Of a DNA stretch of 64,000 nt, positions 36,001 to 47,307 are shown piece by piece. The number at the start of each line of letters is the position of its first letter. Positions within the stretch are counted from its first letter, which is position 1. The notes under the pieces were generated by a model. It ran no database searches. It saw only the letters and a list, made by a program, of their open reading frames with translations, and was not told where the DNA came from. The translations under genes were made by a program, and so were the position numbers. This DNA comes from Actinomycetes bacterium. GTDB lineage: Bacteria > Actinomycetota > Acidimicrobiia > Acidimicrobiales > RAAP-2. Where the stretch lies: assembly GCA_021818265.1 (NCBI GenBank), contig JAKAEP010000005.1, positions 1 through 64,000 of the forward strand, given 5' to 3'.

Positions 36001-37257
36001 CTAGCTCGCCCGACGGGCCCGCGTCGCCTTTCGCGTCTCGTACACGGGCAACTCGCCCTCGCTGACGGCCTCTTTGGTCACGACGCAGCGCGCGACGTCG
36101 GTACGCCCGGGCACGTCGTACATCGGTTCGAGCAGGACGTGCTCGAGGATCGAGCGCAGGCCGCGCGCGCCGGTCCCGCGCTCGAGCGCCAGGTCGGCGA
36201 TCGCCTCGAGGGCGTCGTCGTCGATCACGAGCTCGACCCCGTCCATCGCCAGGACCTGCTGGAACTGCTTGACGAGGGAGTTCTTCGGCTCGGTCAGGAC
36301 CCGGATGAGCATCTCGCGGTCGAGCTGCTGGACCGAGCCGATGATCGGCAGGCGGCCGATGAACTCCGGGATCAGTCCGAAGCGCACGAGGTCCTCGGGC
36401 AGGACGTGGCGGAAGAGCTCGACGTCGCCCGAGCGTCGGGCCTCGACCGGCTGGTTGAAGCCCATCGAGCGCTTCCCGAGGCGCCGCTCGATTATCGTCT
36501 CGAGCCCGGCGAAGGCCCCCCCGCAGATGAACAGGATGTTCGAGGTGTCGATCGAGATGAACTCCTGGTGGGGGTGCTTGCGCCCACCCTGGGGCGGGAC
36601 GCTCGCCACGGTGCCCTCGAGGATCTTGAGCAGGGCCTGCTGGACCCCCTCGCCCGAGACGTCGCGGGTGATCGAGGGGTTCTCGGCCTTGCGGGCGATC
36701 TTGTCGATCTCGTCGATGTAGATGATGCCCCGCTCGGCCCGCTTGACGTCGAAGTCGGCCGCCGCGAGGAGCTTCAAGAGGATGTTCTCCACGTCCTCGC
36801 CCACGTAGCCGGCCTCGGTGAGGGCGGTGGCGTCGGCGATGGCGAAGGGCACGTTGAGCATCCGCGCGAGCGTCTGGGCGAGGAAGGTCTTGCCGCAGCC
36901 GGTCGGGCCGAGGAGCAGGACGTTCGACTTGGCGACCTCGACGTCGTCGTCGTGCAGGGGCCCGGTCTGGATCCGCTTGTAGTGGTTGTAGACCGCGACG
37001 GCGAGGATCTTCTTCGCCTCGGCCTGGCCGATCACGAACTCGTCCAGGAAGGCCGAGACCTCCCGCGGGGTGGGCAGCTCGTCGAGGACGAACTCCGGCC
37101 GGTCGCCGAACTCGTCGGCGATGATGTCGTTGCACAGGTCGATGCACTCGTCGCAGATGTAGACGCTGGGGCCCGCGATCAGCTTCTTGACCTGCTTCTG
37201 ACCCTTCGCGCAGAAACTGCACTTGATGAGGTCGCTGCCCTCTCCGAACTTCGCCAC
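36001..37257 (-). CDS. clpX: ATP-dependent Clp protease ATP-binding subunit ClpX
   Basis: 418 residues from GTG 37257 ([16 protein letters not shown]), chosen because GGAGG lies five bases upstream; the track ATG 15 bases earlier overlaps that site. The N-terminal zinc domain has CSFC and CDECIDLC. The AAA+ domain has [29 protein letters not shown], and the pore GYVGEDVEN, plus IGF-type [11 protein letters not shown]. It unfolds substrates for ClpP. It lies 59 bases after clpP with a hairpin between. Confidence 0.97.
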   Translation of the reverse strand: MAKFGEGSDLIKCSFCAKGQKQVKKLIAGPSVYICDECIDLCNDIIADEFGDRPEFVLDELPTPREVSAFLDEFVIGQAEAKKILAVAVYNHYKRIQTGPLHDDDVEVAKSNVLLLGPTGCGKTFLAQTLARMLNVPFAIADATALTEAGYVGEDVENILLKLLAAADFDVKRAERGIIYIDEIDKIARKAENPSITRDVSGEGVQQALLKILEGTVASVPPQGGRKHPHQEFISIDTSNILFICGGAFAGLETIIERRLGKRSMGFNQPVEARRSGDVELFRHVLPEDLVRFGLIPEFIGRLPIIGSVQQLDREMLIRVLTEPKNSLVKQFQQVLAMDGVELVIDDDALEAIADLALERGTGARGLRSILEHVLLEPMYDVPGRTDVARCVVTKEAVSEGELPVYETRKATRARRAS

Positions 37258-37275
37258 GCCTACCTCCGACACATC

Positions 37276-37298
37276 GCCGCCCCATCCTACGGGGCGGC
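37276..37298 (-). promoter_or_regulatory. Hairpin in the clpP-clpX gap
   Basis: GCCGCCCC and GGGGCGGC flank a 7-base loop containing TAGGAT. It may be an RNA processing or attenuation site that separates clpP and clpX expression; the TAGGAT hexamer in the loop could instead be a -10 box for clpX. Confidence 0.4.
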
Positions 37299-37316
37299 AC
37301 CCGCCGAATCGGGTAC

Positions 37317-37925
37317 CTACGGTCGGCTGGTGATGACCTCGTCGATCAGGCCGTATTCGACGGCCTCGGCGGCACCGATGATGAAGTCGCGGTCGGTGTC
37401 CTTCGCGATGCGCTCCACCGACTGGCCGGTGTCGGTGGCCAGCATGTCGTTGAGCATGTCCTTCATCCGCAGGATCTCGCGGGCCTGGATCTCGATGTCC
37501 GAGGCCTGTCCCCCCACCCCGCCCCAGGGCTGGTGCAGGAGGATGCGCGCGTGGGGCAGGGCGTAGCGCTTGCCCTTGGTGCCCGCCGCGAGCAGGACGG
37601 CGGCGGCCGAGGCCGCCTGGCCGAAGCAGAAGGTCGAGACGTCGGGCTTGATGTACTTCATCGTGTCGTAGACCGCGAGCAGCCCGGTGATGTCGCCGCC
37701 CGGGGAGTTGATGTAGAGGTTGATGTCCTTGTCCGGGTCCTCGGACTCGAGGAAGAGCAGCTGGGCGCAGATCAGGTTCGCGATCGTGTCGTCGATGGGC
37801 GTGCCGAGGAAGATGATCCTCTCGCGCAGGAGCCGGCTGTAGAGGTCGTAGGCCCGCTCTCCGCGGTTCGACGACTCGACGACCGTCGGGACGAGGTAGT
37901 TCTGGGCGCGGTGGGCGTCGTTCAC
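37317..37925 (-). CDS. clpP: ATP-dependent Clp protease proteolytic subunit
   Basis: 202 residues from GTG 37925. [20 protein letters not shown], the catalytic Ser in [15 protein letters not shown], His in [11 protein letters not shown] and Asp downstream in KDTDRDF. The residues after the Ser are AAA where most ClpPs have MGA. Actinobacteria usually have two clpP genes in tandem; only one is here. TAAGGT six bases before the GTG, overlapping the tig stop, suggests a leaderless promoter. Confidence 0.96.
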   Translation of the reverse strand: MNDAHRAQNYLVPTVVESSNRGERAYDLYSRLLRERIIFLGTPIDDTIANLICAQLLFLESEDPDKDINLYINSPGGDITGLLAVYDTMKYIKPDVSTFCFGQAASAAAVLLAAGTKGKRYALPHARILLHQPWGGVGGQASDIEIQAREILRMKDMLNDMLATDTGQSVERIAKDTDRDFIIGAAEAVEYGLIDEVITSRP

Positions 37926-37931
37926 GCCACC

Positions 37932-37937
37932 ACCTTA
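37932..37937 (-). promoter_or_regulatory. -10 box TAAGGT, leaderless clpP start
   Basis: TAAGGT ends six bases before the clpP GTG and includes the tig stop codon TAA. Confidence 0.45.
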
Positions 37938-39272
37938 GGCGTCGCCGTCGGCGGTCTGGTCCGAGGCGAGCAGCGCCCGGTCCACCTCAACCCCGTTGGG
38001 GTCCACGAAGGTCACGTGCTCGGTGAGCCACCGCGACGCCTTCATCTTGGCCACCTCGGCGCGGAAGGCGACGACCCGGCCGGTCTCGCGGAGGTTCTCG
38101 GCCAGGGCCTCGGCGCTCGCGCCCATCGCCTCGGCCGTCGAGGCCAGCTCGGCCTCGACCTCCTCGTCGGTCGGCTCGAGCCCCTCGGCCCGGGCGACGG
38201 CGCGCAGCCCCAGATCGACGCGGACCGCGCGGCGGGCGTCGGCGCGCAGGGCCTCGAGCAGCTGCTCGGGGTCCTGGCCGGTCATCTGGAGGAACGACTC
38301 GAGGGTGAGGCTCTGCTGCTCGAGGCGGTGGCTCAGGTCGTGGAGCCGCGAGCCCGTCTCGTCCTCGACGAGGGCGTCGGGCACGACGTCCTCGGGCACG
38401 AGGTCCGAGAGCGCGATGAGCGTGGCGTCGCGCTGGGAGAGCTGGGCCTCGACCACGCGCCGGCGGCGCATCTGGTCGACGATGGCGTCGCGCATCTCGT
38501 TCGCCGTCGACCACTCGGTGTTCTCGGCGACCCACTCGTCGGTCGTCTCGGGCAGCTCGCGCTCGTGGACCTGCTTCAGGCTCATCGAGTAGGTCGCCAC
38601 CTGGGACGGCCCGAGCGGGCCGTTCACCGTGAGGTCCTCGCCCGCGCGCAGCCCCAGGATGAGGTCGTCAACCCCGTCGGTCAGCGACGCCGAGCCCACC
38701 GTGTACATGTAGTCCCGCATCACCAGGGGCTCGGCCCCCTCGTCGCCCACCGGGGCGATGGCGACGTCCATCGTCACCAGGTCGCCGGTGACGATCGGGC
38801 GGTCGACGTCCTTCAAGACGGCGTCGGTCTCGCGCAGGCGGTCGACCTGCGCGTCGACCTCCTCGTCGGTCACGACCGGCGAGGGGATGGTCACCCGCAG
38901 GTCGCGGTGGCCGGTGATCTCGATCTCGGGGCGGACCTCGACGTCGGCCTCGAAGGCGAGGGGCCCCTCCTCCTCACCGGCGGTGATGGTGATGTCGGGC
39001 TGGGCGATGGGGTCGATGAGCGTCTCGGAGACGGCCCGGGCGTAGAAGTCGGGCAGCGACTCGCGGATCGCCTCCGAGCGGAGCCCCTGGACACCCCCGA
39101 GGTGGGCGATGAGGACGTTCTTGGGCACCTTGCCCTTGCGGAAGCCCTTGATCGAGACCTGGCGCGAGAGCTTGCGCGCCGCGTCGTCGAGGGCCGACGC
39201 CATCTCCCCCTCGTCGACCTCGACCGACAGCTTGACGTGGTGGTTCTCGAGTGGGGTGGCGGTGGCCTGCAT
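37935..39272 (-). CDS. tig: Trigger factor
   Basis: 445 residues. The N-terminal ribosome-binding domain carries [19 protein letters not shown] (GFRxGxxP loop), then a PPIase (FKBP-like) domain from about 150 and a long helical C-terminal chaperone domain. It binds nascent chains at the ribosome exit. It is first of tig-clpP-clpX, the common order. A TAGGCT box lies ten bases before the ATG. Confidence 0.96.
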   Translation of the reverse strand: MQATATPLENHHVKLSVEVDEGEMASALDDAARKLSRQVSIKGFRKGKVPKNVLIAHLGGVQGLRSEAIRESLPDFYARAVSETLIDPIAQPDITITAGEEEGPLAFEADVEVRPEIEITGHRDLRVTIPSPVVTDEEVDAQVDRLRETDAVLKDVDRPIVTGDLVTMDVAIAPVGDEGAEPLVMRDYMYTVGSASLTDGVDDLILGLRAGEDLTVNGPLGPSQVATYSMSLKQVHERELPETTDEWVAENTEWSTANEMRDAIVDQMRRRRVVEAQLSQRDATLIALSDLVPEDVVPDALVEDETGSRLHDLSHRLEQQSLTLESFLQMTGQDPEQLLEALRADARRAVRVDLGLRAVARAEGLEPTDEEVEAELASTAEAMGASAEALAENLRETGRVVAFRAEVAKMKASRWLTEHVTFVDPNGVEVDRALLASDQTADGDA

Positions 39273-39303
39273 AGGAGCGCCCAGCCTACCGGCTCGCCGC
39301 GGC

Positions 39304-40119
39304 CTAGATCATGACGACGAGACCCTCGACGAGCGCGCCCACCAGGGCGGCGTCGCCTCGCACGGACGTCGCGGGGTCCTCGAGGAGGCGCGCCCCGTCG
39401 ATGCGACCGGCCGCCCGGCGCCAGAAGAGCGCCGTCGTGGTGACGAGCTCGCTCTCGGCGTCGGCGTCGGGCGCGAGCGCCACCCCCCGACCGCCCTCGA
39501 CGGCGACCACGTGGCGCGCGGCGCGCTCGCCGCGCAGCTCGATCGCCACGCGCGCGCCCTCGGGGGCGACCACGCGCCGCCCGAGCACGAAGGGCAGCGC
39601 GGCGCCGAAGCGACCGAGGACGACCGCCTCGCCCGGCCCGTGGTCGTCGCCGTCGAGGCCGAGGGCGTCGCGCAGGTCGCCCAGATGGATCCAGCTGTCG
39701 AGGATCCGGGTCTCCATGAAGCGGTGGTACGGGCGCTCGCCCTCGGGGCTCCAGCCGACCGCCTCCCACTCGTCTTCCGACAGGCCGCGCAGGCGCGCCA
39801 GCGAGGCCGCCGTCGTCTGGCGAAACGCCTCGCGCAGCTCGCCGAGGGGGCGGCGTCGCCAGTGCTCGACGACGGCCTCGTTGATCTCGCCGATCGGGTT
39901 CCTCACGTAGTCGGGGTACGCGCCCTCGTGGTCGGGGAGGGCCTCGCCCTGGAGCATCCGCTCGAAGCCCACGAGGTGGGCGAGCACGTCGCGCACGCTC
40001 CAGCCCGGCAGGGCCGTCGGCGCGTCGAAGTCGTCCGCCGGCCTCCCGTCGAGGACCGTCTCGATCGATCCCCACGTCTCGCCCAGGGCGTCCACGACCC
40101 ACTCGTACGACGTTGCCAT
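39304..40119 (-). CDS. Maleylpyruvate isomerase/DinB-like mycothiol-dependent family protein
   Basis: 271 residues from ATG 40119 with GAGGAGGGG upstream. WSVRDVLAHLVGFERML near 45 matches the metal-binding helical DinB/MDMPI N-terminal domain (TIGR03083-like), and LDSWIHLGDLRDALG near 140 supplies the second His. A C-terminal domain follows with beta-strand pattern. Such proteins can be mycothiol-dependent enzymes, but the substrate is not known. It lies 31 bases before tig on the same strand and is probably separately regulated. Confidence 0.75.
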   Translation of the reverse strand: MATSYEWVVDALGETWGSIETVLDGRPADDFDAPTALPGWSVRDVLAHLVGFERMLQGEALPDHEGAYPDYVRNPIGEINEAVVEHWRRRPLGELREAFRQTTAASLARLRGLSEDEWEAVGWSPEGERPYHRFMETRILDSWIHLGDLRDALGLDGDDHGPGEAVVLGRFGAALPFVLGRRVVAPEGARVAIELRGERAARHVVAVEGGRGVALAPDADAESELVTTTALFWRRAAGRIDGARLLEDPATSVRGDAALVGALVEGLVVMI

Positions 40120-40213
40120 CACCCCTCCTCGGCCCACGGTGACACGCGCCGCGACGGTACTACCGCTACGAGAGCCCCGTCGAGCGAGGGGGCCGTAGTA
40201 GCGTCGGCGGGCG

Positions 40214-40288
40214 CGGGGCGTAGCGCAGCTTGGTTAGCGCGCGTGCTTTGGGAGCACGAGGTCCCCGGTTCGAATCCGGGCGCCCCGA
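40214..40288 (+). tRNA. tRNA-Pro (UGG)
   Basis: Acceptor stem CGGGGCG/CGCCCCG with discriminator A; D-arm AGCGCAGCTTGGTTAGCGCG; anticodon stem-loop CGTGC-TTTGGGA-GCACG, anticodon TGG; T-arm CCCGGTTCGAATCCGGG. No encoded CCA. Confidence 0.95.
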
Positions 40289-40324
40289 CGAGGTGGCCGC
40301 GCCGTGCGCGCCGAACGGCCGCGA

Positions 40325-41194
40325 TCAGGTGCGCTTGCGGCCGATCGCCAGGCTCGACAAGGCCAGGGCGATGCCCACGGCGAAGATGACGCTGCCGAAC
40401 ACGAAGACCTGGGGCGGGATGCCCACGCGCGTGGAGGCGTAGATCAGCACCGGGAAGGGCGAGCTCGTGCCGCTCACGAAGTTGGAGGTCACGAAGTCGT
40501 CGATCGAGAGGGCGAAGGCCATGAGCGCCCCCGCCAGCACCCCGGGCATGATCATCGGCAGGGTCACGCGCCGGAAGGTCGTGAACGGGCCCGCACCGAG
40601 GTCGTACGCGGCTTCCTCGAGGGAGCGGTCGAAGCCCGTGAGCCTCGCCCGCACCGTCACCGCCACGTAGGCGATGCAGAACATCACGTGCGCTAGCACC
40701 AGTGTCAAGAAGCCGCGCCCGATGTTGAAGGTGACGAACAGGCCCAGCAGAGAGGCGCCCATCACGATCTCCGGGGCCGCGATGTTGACGAACAGGATCT
40801 GCTCGATCACGCCCTTGCCGTGGAACTGCCGAGGCCGGTAGCGCACCAGGGCCATCGCGAGCAGCGTGCCGAGGACCGTCGAGATGGCGGTCGCGATCAG
40901 CGCGAGTCGGATCGACAGCCAGAACGCCGAGGTGAGCCCGGGAGCCTGGTTCCACGTCTGGTACCACAGGGTGGTGAAGCCGTTCCACGAGAAGCTCACC
41001 TGGGGGACGCCGCCCACCGACTTGTTGAAGCTGTAGACGAACATCACGGCGATCGGGAACACCAGGTAGGCGATCACGAGCCACGAGTAGGCGGGCAGGA
41101 CGATGCGCCCCCAGTGGTGGGGTCGCTTGGTCGCCGGCGCGGCCGGCTCGCCCAGCCGACCCGCGGCCGGCGCGGCGGGAGTCGTCACGCTCAC
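40325..41194 (-). CDS. potC: Polyamine ABC transporter permease PotC
   Basis: 289 residues from GTG 41194, overlapping the potB stop (GTGA). About six membrane spans; the EAA loop EEAAYDLGAGPFTTFRRVTLPMIMPGV marks an ABC importer permease, and the sequence from VIAYLVFPIAVMFVYSFN to SIDDFVTSNFVSGTSSPFPVLIY is PotC-like. It forms the channel with PotB. Last gene of potA-D-B-C. Confidence 0.92.
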   Translation of the reverse strand: MSVTTPAAPAAGRLGEPAAPATKRPHHWGRIVLPAYSWLVIAYLVFPIAVMFVYSFNKSVGGVPQVSFSWNGFTTLWYQTWNQAPGLTSAFWLSIRLALIATAISTVLGTLLAMALVRYRPRQFHGKGVIEQILFVNIAAPEIVMGASLLGLFVTFNIGRGFLTLVLAHVMFCIAYVAVTVRARLTGFDRSLEEAAYDLGAGPFTTFRRVTLPMIMPGVLAGALMAFALSIDDFVTSNFVSGTSSPFPVLIYASTRVGIPPQVFVFGSVIFAVGIALALSSLAIGRKRT

Positions 41195-42108
41195 AGGTAC
41201 TCCTCGATCGAGCGCGATCCCAGGACCCGCGAGTAGAGCCAGATCCCCACCAGTGAGATCACGAGCACGACCACCGACAGCGCGGAGCCGGCGGCGTAGT
41301 CGCCGGTCACGAGGAAGGTGTTCTGGATGACCGTGCCGATCATCGTGCTCGACGTGCCCCCGAGGATCTGCTGGTTGACGTAGTCGCCGAACGCGGGGAT
41401 GAAGGTGAGCAGGAAGGCCGCGAAGATGCCCGGGACCGACAGGGGCAGGATGACCTTCATGAAGGCCTCGCGCCGCGACGCGTAGAGGTCGTAGGCCGCC
41501 TCCAGGACCCGCCGGTCGATCCGCTCGATCGCCACGTACAGCGGCAGCGCGGTGAAGGGCAGGTAGTTGTAGGCCAGGCCGGCGATGACCGCGGATCCCG
41601 TGCCCAGCACGTGGAAGTTGGCGCTGACCAGGTGGATGTGGTGGAGGAACGTGAGGAAGAACCCACTCGGCGAGAGGATGAACTCCCACACCAGCGTGCG
41701 GATCACGAAGGAGACGAAGAACGGGACGAGGAGCATCATCAAGAAGAAGTTCTTCTTGCGCCCCCCGTAGAAGGCGATCCAGTAGGCGATCGGGAACGAC
41801 AGGACGAGGTCGACGATCGTCGCGGCCGCCCCGTACTCGAGGCTGGTGAAGAACTCGGTGCGGTACAGGTTCACCTGGTGCGGCAGTTCGCCCCAGTTCC
41901 AGGTCATGGTGCAGGCGCCCGACGCGGGGTTGCACGTCTTGAGCGACAGCGACAGCATGATGACCAGCGGCACGACGAACAGCAGCACCAGCCACACCAC
42001 CGACGGCATGCTCAAGAGGTACGGGGCGAGGCGCTTACCCCATGAGCCCCGGCGGCGGTGGACGGGCTCTAGGCCCCCTGGATGATCGGCAAGAACAGGC
42101 TGGTCCAC
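41191..42108 (-). CDS. potB: Polyamine ABC transporter permease PotB
   Basis: 305 residues from GTG 42108. Six spans starting PYLLSMPSVVWLVLLFVVPLVIML, EAA-type loop EAAYDLYASRREAFMKVILPLSVPG and IPAFGDYVNQQILGG. No better start exists between the potD stop and the first span, so the gene appears to begin 40 bases inside potD. Confidence 0.9.
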   Translation of the reverse strand: MDQPVLADHPGGLEPVHRRRGSWGKRLAPYLLSMPSVVWLVLLFVVPLVIMLSLSLKTCNPASGACTMTWNWGELPHQVNLYRTEFFTSLEYGAAATIVDLVLSFPIAYWIAFYGGRKKNFFLMMLLVPFFVSFVIRTLVWEFILSPSGFFLTFLHHIHLVSANFHVLGTGSAVIAGLAYNYLPFTALPLYVAIERIDRRVLEAAYDLYASRREAFMKVILPLSVPGIFAAFLLTFIPAFGDYVNQQILGGTSSTMIGTVIQNTFLVTGDYAAGSALSVVVLVISLVGIWLYSRVLGSRSIEEYL

Positions 42109-43365
42109 GCGTTGATCTCGTCTTGGTTCTTGAACTGGTAGTAGGTCTTGGTGAGCTTCTGCTCACGGCCCGACGGGAAGACCAGCGGCGAGTTCGCGGT
42201 GGCGCTGTAGGGCAGGCCGATCTCGGGCTTGAGGGCCGCCAGCGCCTCCTTGTTCCAGCCCGTGGGGCGCAGCAGCTGCTGCTTGGCGCTCGGCACCGGG
42301 CAGATGTAGTCGTTGTAGTACTCGACCACCGACTGGGTCACCGGGCTGTAGTAGTAGTCCATCAGCGTCATGGCGTCCTTGGGGTTCTGCGCGTACAGCG
42401 GGATGCACATGTTGTCCGTCCACATCATGAGACCCTCCTTGGGGATCATGAGGACGAGGTCCTTGTACTTGTTGCTCAGGTTCGCCTGGTAGATGTCCCC
42501 GGAGTAGGCCTGGGAGACCCAGATGTCGCCGTTCTTCAGGTGCTGGATGTAGCTCTGGTCGTAGTACGAGGCCACCAGCCCGTCGCTCTTCTGCTTCTGG
42601 AGCAGCTTGGCGGCCTTCGCCCAGTCCTTCTCGGTCGAGGTGGCGGGCTCGATCCCGAGCGCCAGCAGGCCCACGCTCCCCAACTCGAACGGGTCGCTCA
42701 GCATGCCGATGCGTCCGGCGTACTTCTTGTTGAAGAGGAGCTGGACGCTGTCGCCCGGGTTCTTCACCTGCTTGGAGTTGTACGCGACCGAGGTCCAGCC
42801 CGACTGCCACGCCATCGTGTACTTGTTCCCGCGGTCCCACGCCGGATTCTTCACGAGCGGACCCGCGTACTTGTTGAAGTTGGGCATCATCGAGTGGTCG
42901 AGGGGGATCAGCCAGCCCAGCTCGATGAGGTAGCCCAGCGGGGGGTTGTTGTTGGTCATCACGACGATGTCGTACCCGGTGTACTGCTGGGCGGCGAGCG
43001 ACGGGCGGATCTTGGCGTAGAACGACGTGTTGTCGTCGATCACCGTGAAGTAGTTCACCTTGATCTTCGTCGTCTTGGTGAAGTGGTCGAGCGAGAGGGA
43101 CTTGCCCTTGCGCGTGTCGATGTAGAGCGGCCAGTTCGCGAAGTTCACCGTGTGGTGCAGCTTCTGCTTCTTCCACCACGAGGGGGTTCCCACCTTGGCG
43201 TTCGGCAGGGTCGCGCCCGACGCCGCGGCCGCGTCGAGGAAGAGGCCCGCGGCGAGCCCGCCGCCGGCCACGCCCAGCGCCTGGCGGCGGCTCAGCCGCG
43301 GCTGGGTGAGCCCGCGCCACAGCGCCGGGTCGATCCCGCCGCCGGTCCCGTCGTTCCTGGTGTTG

Positions 43366-43373
<8 letters not shown>
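42069..43373 (-). CDS. potD: Polyamine ABC transporter substrate-binding protein PotD, Tat-type signal
   Basis: 434 residues from ATG 43373 (MSDNTRNDGTGGG), with GGGGGA upstream. The signal has twin arginines, LSRRQALGVAGGGLAAGLFL, suggesting Tat export. The mature protein fits PotD/PotF: NFANWPLYIDTRKGKSL, YDIVVMTNNNPP, WQSGWTSVAYNSKQV, DNMCIPLYAQNPKDAMTLMDYYYSP. It should bind spermidine, putrescine or a related amine; specificity not predictable. ATG overlaps the potA stop by eight bases. Confidence 0.92.
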
Positions 43374-44571
<1,198 letters not shown>

Positions 44572-44577
44572 GCGGCC

Positions 44578-44583
44578 AGCCTA
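44578..44583 (-). promoter_or_regulatory. -10 box TAGGCT, leaderless potA start
   Basis: TAGGCT ends six bases before the potA GTG and is identical to the nadD box. Confidence 0.5.
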
Positions 44584-44630
44584 TAGCGAGCCCGCCGGGC
44601 GCCCGGATCGCCCCGCCGCGACACCGGGGA

Positions 44631-47246
44631 TCAGCGCCCGCCCAGGGCCGCCACGACCGCCTCGAGGAGGTCGGCGGTCGAGAAGGGCTTGGCGAGGAAG
44701 CCGGCGGCCGCTTCGGCGCTCGCCCGGTCCCCGACCCCGCTCATGAGCACGACCGGGGCGGTGGCACCCGCCTCGCCCAGTCGCCCCATCAGCTCGTGGC
44801 CCCCCAGGCGGGGCATGTTGAGGTCCGTGAGGACGAGGTCGTAGGGCGCCCCGGCCGACTCGAGCGTGGCGAGCGCGGCCACACCGTCCTGGGCGATGTC
44901 CACCACGAAGCCGTGGGCGCGCAGCACCTCGTCGACGGCCATGAGGATCGGCGGCTCGTCGTCGACGACGAGCACGCGCCGCCCCCGACCCGCGACCACC
45001 GGGGCGGGCGCGGCCTCGAGCGGCGGGGGCGTCGCCTCCGCCAGGGCCGGCAGGACGACCCGGAAGGTCGAGCCCCGCCCGGGCGCGGAGCTCACCTCGA
45101 GCCGCCCGCCGTGCTCGACGACGATCCCCCGCGAGGTGGCGAGCCCCAGGCCCGTGCCCTGGCCGACGGACTTGGTCGTGAAGAAGGGCTCGAACGCGCG
45201 CGCCAGGACCTCCTCGGTCATGCCCGAGCCCGTATCGGACACCTCGACCACGACGCTGACCCCGCCCGAACGGTCCGAACCGGGGTCGCGCCCGCCGTTG
45301 TACGCGCGCACCCCGAGCCGGCCCCCCTCGGGCATCGCGTCGCGGGCGTTGGTCGCCAGGTTCACCAGGACCTGGAGCAACTGGGTCGCGTCTCCGACCA
45401 CCGCGTGCAGGTCGTCGGGGACCTCGGCGACGAGCTCGATCGAGCCGGGTAGGGAGTCCCGGCAGAACTGGAGGTACTCGAACAGGACGACCGACATCGA
45501 GAGGTGCTGTCGCTCACCGGCCGCCCCGCGCGCGAACGAGAGCACCTGGCGGATCATCTCCGCCCCACGGTGCACGCTCGACTCCATCGATGCGAGGACC
45601 CGACGCCGCGCCGCGTCGGGCTCGTCACGGGCCAAGAGCTCGATCGACATCAGGACCGGGGTCAGGACGTTGTTCAGGTCGTGGGCGATGCCCCCGGCGA
45701 GGGTGCCGATGCTCTCCATGCGCTGGGAGCGGATCCGTCGCTCGCGGTCGCGCGCGAGCGCCGTGACGTCGGTGTTGGCGCCGAACAGTCCGATCGGCGA
45801 CCCGTCGTCGCCGTAGACGAGCTGCAGGCGGCAGTCCACGACGACCTCGCGGCCGTCCCGGGTGCGGTGGTGCAGCTCGCCCCGCCAGGCGCCCTCGCGC
45901 ATCACCGCCTCGAAGGTGCGTTGCGCCTCGGCCGGGTCGGAGAACAGGACCTCGGCGGTGGAGCGGCCCCGGACCTCCTCGAACGTCCACCCGTACAGGT
46001 CCTCGGCCGCCCGGTTCCAGTAGGTGATGCCCCGCTCGAAGTCGCGCACGATCATGGCGTCGCGCGACAGGTCCAGCAGGCCCGAGAGGAAGGAGGCGCG
46101 CCGGACGAACTCGTGGGCCTGGGCCTCGGCGGCGTGCTCGGCCGTGACGTCGCGCGCCGAGACCACGATGCCCGCGGCGGCCGGCAGGACGGTCTGCTCG
46201 AACCACCGCCCGAAGAAGTCCACGTACTCCACGGAGTGGCCGCTTTGGCCCTCGTGCATGGCCGCCTCGTACATCGATCGGGTCCGGCGGTTCGCGATGT
46301 CGGGGAAGAGGTTCCAGATCGTGTCGCTCTGCAAGAACGCGGCGTCGACCCCCAGCATGTCGAGCCCAGCCCGGTTGGCGAAGGCGATGGTCCAGTCCGG
46401 GCCGATGATGAAGAGGGGCACGGCCATCTCGTCCAGCGTCTCGATGACCCGCTGCTCCATCGCCTCGCGGTGGAGCGCCTGGCGCCTCTCCTCGCTCACG
46501 TCGACGAGGGCCCCCTGGATCTGCACCACGGCGCCCTCGTCGTCGAAGACCGGCTCACCGATGAGCCGTCCCACGAAGGGCCGGCCGGCGGCGTCGACGA
46601 GCTCGAGCTCGAGGTCGAAGGGCACGCCCGCGCCGGCGCAGCGGGCGAAGGCCCGCTCGAGGGTCGGGCGCTGGCGCGCGTCGAGGAAGCCGGCCGTGGG
46701 ATAGCGCCGGTCGGCGAACTCCTCGGGCGTGGCACCGAGCACCGTCGCCACCCCGTCGGTCCAGCGGGTGCGGTCGGTCGTGATGTCGTGGCGCCAGCCC
46801 GCGAAGCGGGCGATCTCCCCGGCGATGCGGTTCAGGCCCTCGTTCGCGCCGAGCGCGCTCGAGAGCTCCGCCGACTCGGTCACGTCGCGCATCACGGCGA
46901 GGACGCCCGTCACCGTGCCGTCGGCCCCCCGGGCGGGGACGAGCGACACGTCGAGCAGGCTCGCGCGGTGCTCGGCCGAGACGACCCGCACCACAAAGTG
47001 GGTCGGCGTGCCCGACAACGCGCTGGCCAACCACTCGAGGCGCTGGGAGCGCGGCGGGCTCGCGATCGGCACGGAGAGCGGGTTGCCCACGATCTCGCGG
47101 CGCGTGCGCCGCAGCATCCGCTCGGCGGCGTCGTTGCAGCCCACCACCCGCCCCGAGCGGTCGACGACCGCCACGCCGTCGGTGTGGCTCGCGAAGAGCG
47201 CGTCGAACCCCCGGTCGCGCAACGTCTCACGCAGCACCTGCGACAC
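44631..47246 (-). CDS. PAS-rich hybrid histidine kinase with C-terminal receiver (copy 1)
   Basis: 871 residues from GTG 47246 (GAGGGGGG upstream), no membrane span. About four PAS domains (10-120, 140-255, 265-370, 380-500), HisKA with GGIAHDLNNVLTPVLMSIELL (His near 521), HATPase_c with NLATNARDAMPEGG, DTGSGM, GTGLGLATSRG, and a receiver domain from about 757 with VVDDEPP, Asp in VLTDLNMPRLGG and LAKPFS. A cytoplasmic sensor with its own phospho-acceptor; no HPt or DNA-binding regulator is adjacent. It is the tandem paralogue of the next gene. Confidence 0.9.
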   Translation of the reverse strand: MSQVLRETLRDRGFDALFASHTDGVAVVDRSGRVVGCNDAAERMLRRTRREIVGNPLSVPIASPPRSQRLEWLASALSGTPTHFVVRVVSAEHRASLLDVSLVPARGADGTVTGVLAVMRDVTESAELSSALGANEGLNRIAGEIARFAGWRHDITTDRTRWTDGVATVLGATPEEFADRRYPTAGFLDARQRPTLERAFARCAGAGVPFDLELELVDAAGRPFVGRLIGEPVFDDEGAVVQIQGALVDVSEERRQALHREAMEQRVIETLDEMAVPLFIIGPDWTIAFANRAGLDMLGVDAAFLQSDTIWNLFPDIANRRTRSMYEAAMHEGQSGHSVEYVDFFGRWFEQTVLPAAAGIVVSARDVTAEHAAEAQAHEFVRRASFLSGLLDLSRDAMIVRDFERGITYWNRAAEDLYGWTFEEVRGRSTAEVLFSDPAEAQRTFEAVMREGAWRGELHHRTRDGREVVVDCRLQLVYGDDGSPIGLFGANTDVTALARDRERRIRSQRMESIGTLAGGIAHDLNNVLTPVLMSIELLARDEPDAARRRVLASMESSVHRGAEMIRQVLSFARGAAGERQHLSMSVVLFEYLQFCRDSLPGSIELVAEVPDDLHAVVGDATQLLQVLVNLATNARDAMPEGGRLGVRAYNGGRDPGSDRSGGVSVVVEVSDTGSGMTEEVLARAFEPFFTTKSVGQGTGLGLATSRGIVVEHGGRLEVSSAPGRGSTFRVVLPALAEATPPPLEAAPAPVVAGRGRRVLVVDDEPPILMAVDEVLRAHGFVVDIAQDGVAALATLESAGAPYDLVLTDLNMPRLGGHELMGRLGEAGATAPVVLMSGVGDRASAEAAAGFLAKPFSTADLLEAVVAALGGR

Positions 47247-47307
47247 ACCCCCCTCCGAGCGGTCGGCCGCCCCCGGGGGCCTAGCGGAGCATGCTAACGC
47301 CGGGCGC

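Noticed and set aside
40289-40324. A bidirectional terminator between tRNA-Pro and potC (GGCCG/CGGCC)
   Set aside because: Only five base pairs with a long loop and no T-tract on either strand.
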